A stretch of 64,000 nucleotides of DNA, taken from the NCBI RefSeq assembly GCF_030272615.1, contig NC_081414.1, positions 524,318,137 through 524,382,136 of the forward strand, given 5' to 3'. The notes beneath the pieces are model-generated. The model made no database searches and was not told the origin of the DNA. It saw nothing but the letters and a program-made list of their open reading frames with translations. This stretch comes from Cryptomeria japonica (taxonomy: Eukaryota; Streptophyta; Pinopsida; Cupressales; Cupressaceae). Below, one piece after another: positions 33,582 through 46,860 of this stretch (positions are counted from its first letter, which is position 1; the number at the start of each line of letters is the position of its first letter). Position numbers and translations under genes: made by a program.

Positions 33582-35097
33582 TGTTGGCATTATAATAGAC
33601 AAGGGAGATTGTTGGCATTTCAATAAGGATATTGAGAAGGTTGTTGATGATTATGGATATAACTGATCAAGGACGTTTACTGTCTTAATATTATTATTTT
33701 ATCATTGATGTCAAGAAATTGATTTTCTAATTCAGTATGATGTTGCCATATCTTAAGAAGTATGATTTGATGAGTATAAAGATGTTGGTAAAAGACACAG
33801 AAAGAATGTGATGAATAAGGGGAGGAATAAGTTATTCAATGGGCAACTATTACCGAGTTAGACAATGATGAGATCATGATGTTTAGATTGTTTTGATATC
33901 CTACATATGTTGTTGATTGTAAGGTTAATACTATACTATGTTACCAAGCAAAGAACCTAGTCGGTAAACCCTAAGGAACCTAGTAGGTAAATCCTAAGGT
34001 CATCGCTATCGGTTAATGAAGGCAAAATGTCTACCGAGTAAAGTTTAGTATTTACCAAGTTGCAACTGAGTAGTAACAGAATGCATTAAATCAATATAAG
34101 CATTATTTAATGAAGAAAGCTGATGAGATGGAACTGATTAAATGATTGGTATGTCATGCATGAAGTTTGTTAAATAATCTATGGTAAAGGAAAATTGGCA
34201 GGAAGATCTATAGCTCAGATTGAACCGCAATACCCTAGCACAAGTTCCAAGAAATATATGCAAGTTCCAAGGTGGGGTAAAACGTTTTCAGATCGAAGGA
34301 TACATTGAACCTAGTCAGGTTTGAAGATCTGATGGTTGTGATTGATCATGAGATATGTGATCAAGGAGATTAAGCGGTTGGCAAATTGTTTATAAATAAG
34401 GAACTGTTGATAAACAATGTATGTGGGCAAGTGTATGCACAGGGGTGGTACATAGTGATTACCGAGCACTAAAGCTTGAAGACCTGTTTGAATAATAGAG
34501 TATAGAGCCCAGCAGATGGACAATATAAGTCCTATTGTATTGAGAAAATAAGAATCTACTTTAGCTTTTTTAGATGTAAAGTTGCAGATAGATTTTTATT
34601 ACTGTTATTTTGTGAAGTGATAGAAAATCTCTTAACCGAGTGGACTTAACAGTCTTATTTGTAAAACCCTCTAGCAAGGTGACATTCTGATTGAGTGTTT
34701 GAAATCCTTTAACAAGGTCACTTTTAACAAGGTGAAGATCCTAACAGATCTGAGGGAAATCCCTTAACCGGGTCACATCTAGCAATGTGTTTGTAATCTT
34801 TAACAGGATTTGCTTTTAACCGAGCATACTCTAGAAGAGTATATTTCTTAGTGGGTCCGAAATCCCATAGTGGTTTTTCCCTATTTGGGTTTCCATGTTA
34901 AATCTGGTGTTATGAGTTTTATGATGTTTATATGCTTTTGAGTTTGCATGTTTAGCAGTTTTGGCTATATTACTGAAGTATATGTTACCGAGGTTGAATC
35001 TGTTGTTTTTATGGAAGATTAAGGTTGTATGATTCACCCCCCCCTCTCATCTTATTAGCTTGGCATCTGTACTTAACATTAATTATCAGAACTATCA
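33582..35097 (+). repeat. 3' LTR of element A
   Basis: 1,516 bp, the partner of the 5' LTR. Substitutions are scattered, which indicates some age since insertion. Confidence 0.95.
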
Positions 35098-35125
35098 AAA
35101 ACAAACTAAAAACTTTACCAAGCAT

Positions 35126-38100
35126 CTAAGAACTACTTCCCGTATCCTCATCTAAGACCGCAACTTGGCAATCTATAATAACCCTATATCTTAAAAGAGC
35201 ATAAACATTTGACATTTGCACACCCAAGAAAGAACCAAAAAAAGCCTTATGCAAAATACACTATTGTTGTCACCTTTTAAAAACATCTGGAAAAAAAAAT
35301 GTGAGCAAGAAGTGCCAACACAATTCATGATTACAAATGAAGGCAATCAACAATTTTTAAAGATCATAAGAGATATCTTCATAATTGAAATAATAATAGC
35401 ATAATACCTTTCATTGTACTAGCGATAGAAGAACATTACATGAAACACCCCATCAGATGCAAGTAAAATATGCTTACCCAATCATGATCAAAACATAAGT
35501 ACCTTGACAGATAACTTCGGATAGATCACAACAGATATGTCATATCACGACACCATGCAAACCAAAGAATGATAATAAAGAAATGAGAAATAAATGATTA
35601 CCGTACAGTGTATACTTCAAACATAAGGGAAAGTGTCAAATCAAATCTCTTCCTCTTATGCAAGAGATATATGGTACCTGCTCATGAAGAGGTTACTCAT
35701 CTGAGCATACTATCAAAAGAAGGCAACTCCTCCTTATTAACAGTTAAATGATTAGCATTAGCATCAATAGCAAGATTAGCCAAATACATAGCAAATATTT
35801 ATTTATATAATTTTTTAGGTTAGATATTTTATTGTTAGGTACAACAATTTAGATAAATATGAAGGATAAATGTATTTGTCTTTAAAAACGATACAAATGA
35901 ATATATTTATAATAATTTAGATTTGATGATCTTATATAAAAATACTAGAATTTATTCTAAATGCACCTTAGAAGATGAAAATCTCATTTATTTCTAGGCT
36001 TTTTTTTAATTAGACTGCATTCATATTCATGGAAGCGAGTAAAGGAAATACCCAATAGTCATGCAAATGACTTAACATGGAAATAAACTTAGGTTATGTA
36101 CAATGCTCCAAACTGAAAAAAAATAGAGTGATTAATCTTTGAAATTCATAAAGATTTTAGATAATTTTTAGATGATAAATAAATGCACTTTGAATGTCTT
36201 TAAATAAAAGGATGTAGTAATAAATCACAAAAACATTGTATCAAGTCAACTCATGGTAAAATAACACGGACTAAAGTTGGAAAATTTTTAATTTGAGTTT
36301 TCTAATTTTATGGGTCGATTCTATGAGGTGTTGTGTTTCTCATGGATGTGAGGAAATAACCTAGGAAACATAACATGTATATTATGGGAGAAGGATAAAC
36401 GTGTAGGAATAAGATCTGATTATGGTATGATTATGAAAAAAAATGTGAATAAGGTAGAGCTGGGTCAAATATGTGGAAATGTCAAAGGGAATGGAATAAA
36501 TGAACATGGTGGGTATCAAGGGAGCATCCAAAGTTAACAAAAGAGTTTCATTTTTTTATATCTATTTTTTACTAATTCATCCCATCAAAATGTGCCCAAA
36601 AATTTAATGGGAATTGGCATAGGTATGCAGATTTGACCATTAGGTTTTGCCCCTACTTTGAGTATATGTGAATCATAAAATATCATGTATCTAAAAGTAT
36701 CTAAGTGCTCACAAGAATAAATAGAAAGTAAAACATATATAAAATAATTCTAAAGTCCATGTAAAGTAATGGACCCCTCTAGATTTCATCATGTATTGTT
36801 TGTCCTTGGCATGCATGCTCCATGGAAACCAACAAAATAGAGAAAATGAATCCAATTATTATCTTTTTTCATTTAACTTTTATTACAAAAATTACAAACT
36901 AAATGTTATTATCAACAACCATGAGAAAGAGATAGGAAATCATAGTATTTGAAAAATTCTACATATATGGTAAGTTGTATGGTAAAACTTTTATCTAGCA
37001 TAAAATCCAAGGACGACATGTTATTTTGAGAGTTAACATGTTGTGAGATCAAATTCATCTATACATGGTGAGTAGTCTTTGTGTATAAACCTATAAATCT
37101 CTATAATCTCAACATATAAGAGTTGACGATAGGATATGCCCCTACAATTGGTTGCATTTTTAGGATAAAAATATTTTTAAGAGGGAAAGACACTGTATAA
37201 AATGAAAATATAAAAGGTATGTTTGTAGGAATGCAAGTCATGTAAAGTAGTATCTCTAATGAATATATTATGTTAGAAGCAATTGAAATGTCTCAAACAA
37301 TAAGTGTGATTAATGCATGGGTTGGAGATAATAGAGTTTAAAGGAATGTAACTTCACTCCTAGTATAGGCAAATAAAAAAATGGTGATGTAGTACAAATG
37401 GCTATAAACACCTATATAAGAACATAGAACAATAGGATGGCCATATGTCCCTAATGTGGAATTCAAGGGAATGGGAACACATTGGTCACTCATGAGAATA
37501 TGGATCTAGGAAGTAACCTCAAGGTAATTTGGGAAACATATGATGCCTCCCAATGTAAAGGGATAAGAAATGATAACTTAAATATAGTTGGGTAAGGAAA
37601 GATACCCCAAATCTAAAGAAGTAAATCTAGAAACACTCTAAAGAAATAGAGGAATGAATTCTATAGAAAAGATATATAGTAATCCTAAAATAAATATATG
37701 TCAATGAAATATTAATGTAAAATGGGGAATGAATAATTTACTTTGATCTTGTAAGGAAAATTTAGGAGTATTGTATGGCAATATAGGATCATGAGAATTA
37801 GGAATAAGATAAAACATATTCACCATGGGTATGTATTAAAATTATGGTAGAGATTATAAGCACAAGGCTGAAAGAATGGGAGTCATAAGGAAACTATAAT
37901 GGTAAGTAATAAGGATAAAGTAAGAGTACAAAGCAACAAGGAAAATAAAACAATTAAGGAAGAAGCAAAATTAACCTCAAGTAGGGAAAGCCAAGGAATG
38001 TTCATAAAAGTGGCAAAATCAAGCTCCAAAGTTTTTTCAAGATAGTTTCAAAAGATGAGTGTGTATGAATAAGCACCTAACAATCTGATAAGTAATAATG

Positions 38101-38243
38101 AGAATGGAAATTTATTCTTGGATTGATTTTTGGTTCCTTTTAACTAATCTTTTATGTCCAAGAGCACACCAATCACACATTTTATCATGTTTTATACCTC
38201 ATGAAGGTAGAATGTAGTGGTTTGAGACTATAGATAATGTAAG
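35126..38243. other. AT-rich intergenic DNA, nothing recognised
   Basis: More than 3 kb without a reading frame above about 62 codons, without terminal repeats and without RNA-gene boxes that I could see. Confidence 0.5.
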
Positions 38244-38990
38244 TGTAGACACCTAAAATTGTCCTAGCCTAGTTAAATAAATATTTTACTTATTTTATTT
38301 TATCCTAAGCATTCTATTAATTAAATAGATCTCTATTTATTTAATCAATTCATCGAGCCTTTTCTAATCCTTTCCTCATTTAACTAAATATTTTTATCTA
38401 TTTAAATTATCATTCTCCTCTATTACATAAATATTTTATTCATTTAAATTGGCCCCACCCCTTCTATTAGTTAAATAAATTTTCAATTAATTAATTAATT
38501 CGTTACCCTTTTCTTTCCATGACAAGTGTCATTCATCTCTTAATCCACCTTTAACCACCTCTCTAATATTTTACTATTTCCTATAGCTACCCTCTAATCC
38601 CAACTGACCATTTATTCTTCCACCTCTTAATTCTAGCCATCCATTTTTAGGGTGTCCTCTACGAAATAGACCTATTTCTCTCTCTTTTCAATAATCAAGT
38701 GCAAGTATACTTAAACTCTGTCGAATTGCATACTATAACCACATTCATTCTCTATTGAGATCTTGTGCACACATAAAATCTAAGAGAAAAAAAATCAAGC
38801 AAGATCAATGGAGATATAAGGACAATGGAGATCAAACCCATGGAGCATGTAAATGGTATAATTTTTTTCAATTTTATGATTTACATGTTTATGGTTCTCT
38901 ATTGATGTTGTGTTGGATTTCTTTATAGGTCTAGGGTTTTAGTGGTTTAATCTCTTAGGATTTACAATATTATAGCATCCAAATCTAGCA
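38244..38990 (+). repeat. 5' LTR of Ty3-gypsy-like element G1
   Basis: It starts TGTAGACACCTAAAATTGTC and ends near AAATCTAGCA. It is followed by TTTTGGCACACCTAGTGGGA (38997-39016), which resembles the TTGGCGCC... primer site of plant gypsy elements. The same sequence in opposite orientation lies at 51950-52975. Exact right edge is uncertain by some bases. Confidence 0.7.
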
Positions 38991-40397
38991 TAAATGTTTT
39001 GGCACACCTAGTGGGACTCTTATCCCTTATTTCTAACATTTTTTTTAGATTTTGTGTTTTCAAATTTGCTAGTCCAAGTTTTGTGATGATTTTCTAGTGA
39101 TTTCGCATTTGTAGTAGTTTTTATCACATTTTTTGAGTCTTCCTCACACATTTGTGTTAACTTCTAGTGCATGTACAATTGTTTCTACCATGTATAGGGT
39201 TTCTAGATTTTTCTATTCAATTTGTAGTTTCTGGTTTTTGATGCATTTTTGGCTTGTCTTAATGCATTTTTCTCAATTTCCAATGCATATATGGTGCATT
39301 CTGGCATGTTTTTGGTTTAGTGTTTCTGCATTTTTTTATGTTTAATCTACAATTTTTGGTTTTTGATTCATTTTTTACTTATTGTAACACATTTTATTAG
39401 TTTCTAGCATGTATATGGTGCATTTTGTCGCATTTTTGGTTTGTTAGGGTTCCTAATTGTCTGTATATTGATTCTTCCCAACACATTATTTTCTATTTCA
39501 GGCACGTATATGCTCATTTCTATCACATATAGGGATTTTGTTTCAGTACATTTTTACTAACTCCTAACACATTTTTGGTCTGTTATGTTGAGTCCATGTT
39601 TTCTGCAAATATCCTAAATATTGAGTATGTTAATCCATTTATAGTTGTCCTAATCTTTGTGTTTGCAGGTTCGGGTGATTTTTGAAACTACTAATTTGTG
39701 GTTTTTTAGGGGTAACATAAGAGTGTGTTTGCAATTTTTCATAGATTAGATAACATTTCAATTCAGTGCACATAAAAAGAACTTGGCTTGAACTATTTGG
39801 TATGCTTGTACATTATTTGTTGTACAACCTTAAGGTGTTCCATGGAAGCATCATCTCCCCTCGCCTTTGTAGATCTTGGGTGCAAGAGAAATCATTAAAC
39901 ATCTTATTTTTATTTTGTAGAGGGGCCTACCTTGGAAACAAGGGACTACCCTAAGTGGATCTTTCCTTCGAAACACTATATAAATTGATTAAGATGACAG
40001 TCTAGATGTAACTAGCATTAGCCTTTTTCATACAAAGTCAATCCAAAATGAGACCTCGTACCACACATTTATGTGAGGTATTCTACACTCCAAGTAAGGT
40101 TGATTATAGTCTTAAGTGACTTGATAGATGCTCACAAGGTGTTGGTCCCCCAAATTGTGACTAGAAACCTTCTTAGTGGTATACCATTATATTTTACCAA
40201 ACGTTGCATTAATTTCAATGCAAGGTCATAGTTGGTTTTTCCCCCAAATACTCACCATATGACTCCCTTGAGATGAGACAAAAATCCTTGGCTTGGCATA
40301 AGCTACATGTAAATTTTTAGGGAGAGGGTGATTGGGTCATCCTTCCACTCCTAGAGGCCCCTACCTATTCTCTCTTGCAAAGAAAAGAGTATATATG
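38991..40397 (+). mobile_element. Leader of gypsy-like element G1, left part
   Basis: Non-coding. Degenerate short repeats of the type GCATTTTTGG..T and TTCTA.CATGTATA.GG fill 39120-39600. Similar words (CACGTATTTGG) continue at 49660-50000 on the other side of element B, which fits one leader split by the insertion. Confidence 0.5.
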
Positions 40398-41456
40398 TTA
40401 GGTCCCGGAGACAACTGAGAGGGGGGGTGAATCAGTTGTCAAATAAATTTAAACCAAAAACAATTTAACCAACTTAATGCTTAATACCGGTAAACCAATT
40501 CAATATGTTAGTAGACAGTTTTAATAGTTAATTACTATACCGGTAAGGATTAGTGCATGAAACATAAACACAAATTCATCCACAACACATAACACCAATA
40601 TTTGTACGTTGAAACCCTGTAAGGGGAAAAAACACGGTGGGAAACCTTACCGACAATCGGATGATACTACTACAGATAGTAAGTGTACATAAATGGGGTT
40701 TGCACATGCAGAAAGGCCAACAACCTAGAGCTCACTACCCAATCACAAAATGGGAGTCACACTGACTACAGTTGGATGGTTAAATCCAATAAGAATGTAC
40801 TACACAAAATAGCATCTTCATATGCTAGATTCAGTACCAGTGTAATGCTAATATGCTTTCACAAAAACCCTCCTTCAATCTTCAAATGATGTCTACATGT
40901 ATAGCTCTTCTTAATCTCGCATATACCTTCACACAATCCTTTTTTCACATTCCACATTTGATCTTACAAATAAGATCTTACATTTATACCATAACCTAAG
41001 ACCAATTTTAGTAGGTCGACTCTATAAGATATTACAATAAAAACATTTTACAAACAATATAATATCTGATGCAATAACTGATTGAACATGTCAGCTTAAT
41101 GCATTTACAACAATAATTAATCATCTCCATAGCGTGCCATGTTGATCTAGAAAAGATAAACTTGTCAGTGTAACCCTAGACCTATTTGCCGGTAACAACA
41201 GATATGCAACTATGAATATACCAATGAACAAAACTCCAGGACAAGATGTCCAAATGATGTCTTCGACATTACCAAGTGTTTTCCATATCATTCCAAGTGC
41301 CGGTGATAATTATATCTTTCCGGTGTACCAAATACCGGTGACTGTGCATGAGTCACTTGCTTGCCGGTGAATGTTGCTGATTCTCCAAAGTGCTAGAGTT
41401 GATAAGAGTTTAGTAGGTGTTGACATCAATGACAAAACCATACCAAAATACCAACA
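40398..41456 (-). repeat. 3' LTR of element B
   Basis: 1,059 bp. On the minus strand it runs TGTTGGTATT to CCTAACA. Near its minus-strand end the arms GACAACTGA (40412-40420) and TCAGTTGTC (40434-40442) flank a G run and can form a hairpin. Confidence 0.95.
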
Positions 41457-41471
41457 ATCTCCCCCTTTGGC
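41457..41471 (-). other. Polypurine tract of element B
   Basis: Minus strand reads TGCCAAAGGGGGAGAT directly before the 3' LTR. A second copy of the motif (GTCAAAGGGGGAGAG) lies upstream at about 43897-43912. Confidence 0.9.
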
Positions 41472-41614
41472 ATTGATGACAACACAAGATGGAAAAACCA
41501 TCAAAGTGCCAAAATAGAAATGCCAAGTACCAAAAACAAACAATCTCCAAAAATATCATAAACAGAAATCAAAATACAGATACAGAGAGTAATAATCTCT
41601 CCTAAACAACAATC

Positions 41615-43672
41615 TGTTAGAGTATTCGAGTATTTACTTGATTAATTAAACATTATTTGTTTAATTATTTAAGCTCCCTTTATCTCTTTTACACTTAAGC
41701 TAACTTTAGGTGCATATAATTAATTATTTTAATTAATTATTATGTGCAAACCTAGGTTTTCCCTTTTAGGGTTTCTTGACCTATTAAAGGTTGAGTTCTT
41801 TCTTTTCATCGTATGAAGAAGGATTATTATTGACAATAAAGTTTTTTTGGGGTCCCCATGGTATGCAAGGTACTGTGGGGCCCCTATGTTGTTGCTGGCC
41901 CTGCAGATGGAGGTACGGCACCGTCGTCGTCAGCTCGGGCTCCGCGCTGCCATCTCTAGCCCCCCGCCGGCCACCGGCCCCCCACCGCCAGCTTCTCCCC
42001 TCTGGCCCCCAGCTCCCTACCCGACCTCTCCCTACCGGCCCTTGCTAGCCTCCAGCCCCCACTGGTAGCGCCACCGATGGCCTCCGCTACTGCTCCTCTT
42101 GGCCACCCACCTTCTACTGCGTTCCCCGGCCTCCTCTGCCACCCGGCCACCTGGCTCCGCCACCCGACCCCCAGTCCTCTGCCACCCAGCCATAGGGGAG
42201 GCTCCGCCCAGCCACCGGGCCACCACCCTACCGCCACCCACTGGCCACCCACTAGCACCAGACCACCAACAAGCCACCAGACTCCCTTTTTTGGCTTTTT
42301 CAGGGGGGGATTTGGTTTTTTGGCCCTATCTTGGGCATACAAAGTCATATTTTCAAAAATGAATAGGCATCGGAAAGCTGGTTCCAAGGCCAACCTCATG
42401 GTGTTGGTAATTTTTTCCAATTTTTCTGTTTGACTATGTTTTTTTTTCCAGTCAAAGTGAGGTCTAGTTTTTGCACTCCGGGAGCCATAGAATGAGCATC
42501 CGACCTCCATTTTTTTAAAATTTTATATTTTTGGAAAGCGTGTGCTGCGTACTTTCCAGCCATCTAAGTTTTATTTCTAGATTCTACTCCATGCATATTT
42601 TATTCATTTTTTTTTCTTTTCAGCACTCTGGTGGATATCATGGTTGTTTCAGGTCTTGGGATCTCTTCTCTGAGTAGGATGTCTCTTTTTTGGTTCACGT
42701 TTCTATTTCCAGTCTTCTTATCATTGTAGCTTGTATTTATGCAAATGAACTAAGATAAAGTGCCATCATGCATTGTTTACTTGGAATCTTGCATATCTTG
42801 TGTCTTGTTGTACATGCACTATTGATCAAGTGCCATGAGGGGGTTGATGTTTTCCTGTTGTTTGCCATTTCCTTTGTCCAGTGAGTGTTCCTTCCACAAA
42901 ATTTGCCTCATGATGATGTGTCTCAACACCTTTGATGTTCTTGGTTCTTCGTCGTGCAGTTGTTTTTGGCTGTCCTTTTCAATGTTCCTGTCCCTCTCCC
43001 ACTTTCACATTGTGGGGAGGTTTATCCTACTGGTTCTACTGCTTTTGTGGTTCGATTGATCAGCTCTTCAAGCTTTGGTGTCTCATGCCATCTATATCTT
43101 CGAGTTCAGTTGTTTGCCTTTGTTTGCCATTTGATTCGAGTAGTGTCATTTGAGGGCACTCATGTAGATTACAGTCTTCTCTACCTGGTCATGTTCTATT
43201 TCAGTGGAGGTTCTTTAGATCAGCAGTTATTCTTGGACAGAGTTTGCAAGTTCTTCATGCTTCAGTGGTATTCTTTTTATCTCTTTTTGGAGTAGAGTTT
43301 TTTTCCCATGTGGTTTTCTCTATTTCTCCAATTCATAGAGATTTCATTGTATTTGGGTACCTGATTAGGCCTTGTTGTCGGGACCCATCTTTAATGCTTT
43401 TAGTAGCTGTTCTAGGTTTTAGCTTCTCCCTAAGTCTATCTTAAGGGGGGGTGTTAGAGTATTCGGGTATTTACTTGATTAATTAAACATTATTTGTTTA
43501 ATTATTTAAGTTCCCTTTATCTCTTTTACACTTAAGCTAACTTTAGGTGCATATAATTAATTATTTTAATTAATTATTATGTGCAAACCTAGGTTTTCCC
43601 TTTTAGGGTTTCTTGACCTATTAAAGGTTGAGTTCTTTCTTTTCATTGTATGAAGAAGGATTATTATTGACA
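41615..43672 (+). mobile_element. Non-autonomous LTR element nested in element B
   Basis: Two direct repeats of about 221 bp (41615-41835 and 43452-43672) begin TGTTAGAGTATTCG and end TTATTATTGACA. They differ at only a few positions. A polypurine tract TTAAGGGGGGG sits right before the second repeat. The 1.6 kb between has no reverse transcriptase or other transposon domain. It lies in the 3' non-coding part of element B, so it arrived later. I found no clear target duplication and no standard primer site, and the exact right edge may extend 3 bases further. Confidence 0.75.
41880..42290. other. GC-rich insert inside the small LTR element
   Basis: About 400 bp stand out by high GC content in AT-rich surroundings. 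Frames on both strands are rich in Pro, Ala, Gly and Arg (PPATGPPPPASPLWPPAP and similar) with no fixed reading frame. It could be a captured host-gene piece, for example of a proline-rich protein, or simple-sequence growth. No function can be assigned. Confidence 0.5.
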
Positions 43673-44100
43673 ATACATTTTGGAGATTATTGAGCTCTCA
43701 TCTTTTGGAGCATATTTTTCTTGTGTATTCTTTCCTTCTGTGATTTGCTTCATTGCTTCTCCTTGTAACAAGTTTTTCAGCTTGCAGAGATTATTTGGGC
43801 TCCTATGGTGTTGTATTTTCTCAACTCCTATACAATTTCTCCCCCTGGGAGCAACATGTGTTTTCCTTGTGTTTTTCAAAGTTTTTCCATACCAATCTCT
43901 CCCCCTTTGACATCAAATGCCAAAGTTATAATAAAAACCAAGTTCATATACAAAATACAAGTCAATTCAGTATACCAACTACACCCCCTGAGAAGTAGCT
44001 TCCCATTAAAGACCGAAATAAAAGATTTCTCCATTAATTCTGTTGGTTGATGACAATCATCAGCTATCTAAGTCTCTACCAATGGTGGTATGACTCCAAG

Positions 44101-45720
44101 CTAATCTCTGAGGTATTCAAAAGTCTCCTTAGGCAAAGGTTTAGTGAAAATATCTGCAATCTGCTCTTTATTATTCACATAAACCAGTTTTATCTCCTTT
44201 GCTTCAACTTTTTCCCTTAGAAAATTCAGTTTGATAGAAACATGTTTAGTTTTAGAATGTAATACCGGATTCTTAGATATATCAATTGCTGCAGTGTTAT
44301 CACAATAGATAGTAATAGGTTCCTTGCATTTTACCTTTATGTCTTTCAACATTTGCTTAAGCCATAGTACCTATGTACAGTTAGTTGCTGCTGCAACATA
44401 TTCTGATTCTGTTGTTGATAAAGATGTACAACTTTGTTTCTTACTCAACCAAGAAACTAGTCTGTTTCCGAGAAAGAATGCTCTGTCGGTGGTTCTTTTT
44501 CTATCATCCACATCTCCTACCCAATTTGCATCTGTGTATGCACATAATTCAAAGTTTTCATCTCTAGGATACCATAATCCAAGATTTATAGTGCCTTGTA
44601 AGTACCGGAAAATCCTTTTTACTGTCGATTCATGATTTTCTCTAGGATTACTTTGAAATCTTGAAACAATACATACTGCATTCATAATATCAGGTCTGGT
44701 TTGTGTCAAATACAGTAAACCTCCTATCATAGATTTGTATCTAGTTGGATTAGCAGGTGTAGATTCATCCCTTTGTGATAATTTGTCATTTGTTGTCATA
44801 GGTGTGCTTACTAGTTTAGAGTTCTCCATCCCAAATTTCTTTAGTAACTCTTTTAAGTATTTGGATTGACTCAAGAATATACCTTTATCAGTCTGTGAAA
44901 TCTGCAATCCTAAAAAGAATTTTATTTCTCCAATCATAGACATTTCAAATTCTTGCTGCATTTTAATAGAAAATTCCTTACATAATCCATCTTCTCCTCC
45001 AAAGATTATATCATCAACAAATACTTCTATAATCAAGATGTCATCATTAGTTACTTTATAATATAAATTGTTGTCTGCATTTCCTTTAGTAAAACCAATC
45101 TTTAAAAGATACTTATCCAATCTTGTATACCAAGCTCTTGGAGCTTGTTTTAGTCCATACAGAGCTTTCCTTAACCCGCAAACCATGTCATTGTCATCTA
45201 TCAAAGAAAATCCATCAGGTTGTTCAATGTATACTTCCTCTTCAAGATCTCCATTCAAAAATGCACATTTAATATCCATTTGATAAACTTTGTAGTTCTT
45301 GTGTGCTGCAAAAGCCAAAAATAATCTGACTGCCTCAATTCTATCTATCGGTGCAAAGGTTTCATTGTAATCAACTCCTTCCTTTTGAGAATATCCCTTA
45401 CACACTAGTCTTGTTTTATTTCTGACAACCTTACCATCTTCATTAAGTTTGTTTCTAAATAACCATTTGGTTCCAATTACATTTTTATCTTTAGGTCAGG
45501 GAACTAATGTTCAAGTGTTGTTTTTCTCAATTTATTCTAATTCTTCTTCCATAACTTTAATCCAAAATTTATTTTCACATGCCTCATTAATAGATGATGG
45601 TTCAATTTGAGAAATAAGACGTACCTCTTCATTTTTCAATCTTCCTCTTGTCATAACTCCTTTAAACTTGTTTCCAATTATCCGATCTTTAGAATGATTC
45701 AGTCTTACATATCGGGGTGT
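44101..45720 (-). pseudogene. Element B reverse transcriptase and RNase H
   Basis: A 344-codon open part (44371-45405) carries [47 protein letters not shown], the catalytic FVDDIIFGG, SMIGGLLYLTQTRPDI and SWLSKKQSCTSLSTTESEYV. A TAG (about 44371) stands between NCT and VLWLK. The rest (44101-44352) has IYCDNTAAIDISKNP and EQIADIFTKPLP and ends at TAG. Upstream, stops replace expected codons in the stretch that relatives read IEKNNTWTLVPRPKD (TAA, TGA, TGA). Confidence 0.93.
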
Positions 45721-45873
45721 CTTTGTTTGTTGTTGTTCTTCAATTACTGTGGAATCCTCAAATGATACCAGGGTAACTGGATCTTCATTTTGTACCAGTG
45801 GATTTAGAGTAGGTTCATTTGTCAAAATTTTTGTTGCTGATTCAGAGTCTATATACCTTGAAGTTCCTCTGAA

Positions 45874-46842
45874 TTATTCATCAATCTTTACATTTGTACT
45901 TTCAACAATTTTCTGCAATCTTTTGTTGAAACATCTATATGCCTTGCTCTTAGATGAATAACCAGGAAATATTCCTTCATCACTTCTAGGATCAAATTTG
46001 CCAATATACTCATCTCTTCTGATATAACATTTACTTCCAAAAATTTTGAAATACTTAAGAGTAGGAGTATTACCAAACCATAGTTCATGAGGGGTCTTAC
46101 CGGTTTCACCTTTGATGTGAACTTTGTTAAATGTATAGACCATTGTACTAACTCCTTCTCTCCAATATACATGTGGTAGGTTTGCTTCTGATAACATACT
46201 TCTTGCTGCATCCAAGATAGTTCTATTTTTCCTTTCAACAACTCCATTCTGTTGTGGTGTCCAAGGTGTTGATAGTTGTCTTCTGATTCCATTCACTTCA
46301 TAGAATGTATTAAATTCATTAGATGTAAATTCACCTCCTTGATCTGATCTTAAACATTTGATTTTCTTACCGGTTTCATTTTCTACCATTGCTTTGAACA
46401 GTTTGAACTTTCCAAGTGCTTCTGATTTTTATTTGAGAAAAGTAACCCAACACATTCTAGAATAGTCATCAATAATTAGCATGAAATATCTATCACCTTG
46501 TAAGCTTTTAGTTCTAGCTGGACCACATAAATCAATGTGAATCAGATCAAGAGCATTATTTGCTTTTTCTGGAATACTTTTGAAACTCGCTCTAACTTGT
46601 TTTCCAAATTGACATTCCTTACATACTGTATTCTGAGGTTTGACAATTTTAGGTAAATCTCTCACTTCCTTAGTAGTACTGATCTTTACCATGCAATCAA
46701 AGTTTACATGACAAAGTCTCTTATGCCATAACCAACTTTCATCTATATGTGTAATTAAGCATGTCTTTTCATTGTTATTCAAATGAAAGATATTACCTCT
46801 AGTCTGATTACCGGTTGCAATTTCCAAACCAGTTCTATTCAT
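45874..46842 (-). pseudogene. Element B integrase
   Basis: WLWHKRLCHVNFDCM and VCKECQFGKQ form the zinc-binding start. LIHIDLCGPARTKSLQGDRY, RSDQGGEFTSNEFN and PQQNGVVERKNRTILDAARS give the catalytic core with D, D and E in place. A TAA near 46435 splits the region, and a stop near 45873 separates it from reverse transcriptase. Confidence 0.92.
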
Positions 46843-46860
46843 GGTTTTGCATTTTCCATT

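Larger units (their letters stand above)
27460..35097 (+). mobile_element. Ty1-copia LTR retrotransposon, element A
   Basis: This is a full-length 7.6-kb element in plus orientation. The LTRs (27460-28953, 33582-35097) begin TG and end CA. A primer-binding site (TGGTATCAGAGC), a polypurine tract and a perfect 5-bp duplication AAAAC (27455-27459, 35098-35102) mark its edges. The order gag, protease, integrase, reverse transcriptase, RNase H is the Ty1-copia order. The polyprotein is interrupted by six or more stops and a frameshift, so the element cannot move on its own. Confidence 0.97.
26907..35125 (-). pseudogene. Unidentified 191-codon frame split by copia element A
   Basis: A minus-strand frame at 26907-27459 stays open up to the target-site duplication of element A. 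If the element and one AAAAC copy are set aside, the frame continues in phase to an ATG at 35123-35125 with a TAG just before it. The two pieces sum to 576 bases, an exact multiple of three. The product is rich in Leu, Phe and Trp and ends in a Pro/Asp/Ser tail (PPREDTKPPDESSSSWF). I recognise no family. Its length and the preserved phase suggest a real frame before insertion, but chance or an older repeat is possible. Confidence 0.35.

Noticed and set aside
41791-42510. Several Pro/Ala/Gly-rich frames of up to 184 codons on both strands
   Set aside because: High GC alone keeps frames open here; both strands are open together, and none has a recognisable domain or consistent start.
42077-43295. 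Autonomous coding capacity in the small nested LTR element
   Set aside because: No reverse transcriptase, integrase or protease motif could be read in any frame between its LTRs.
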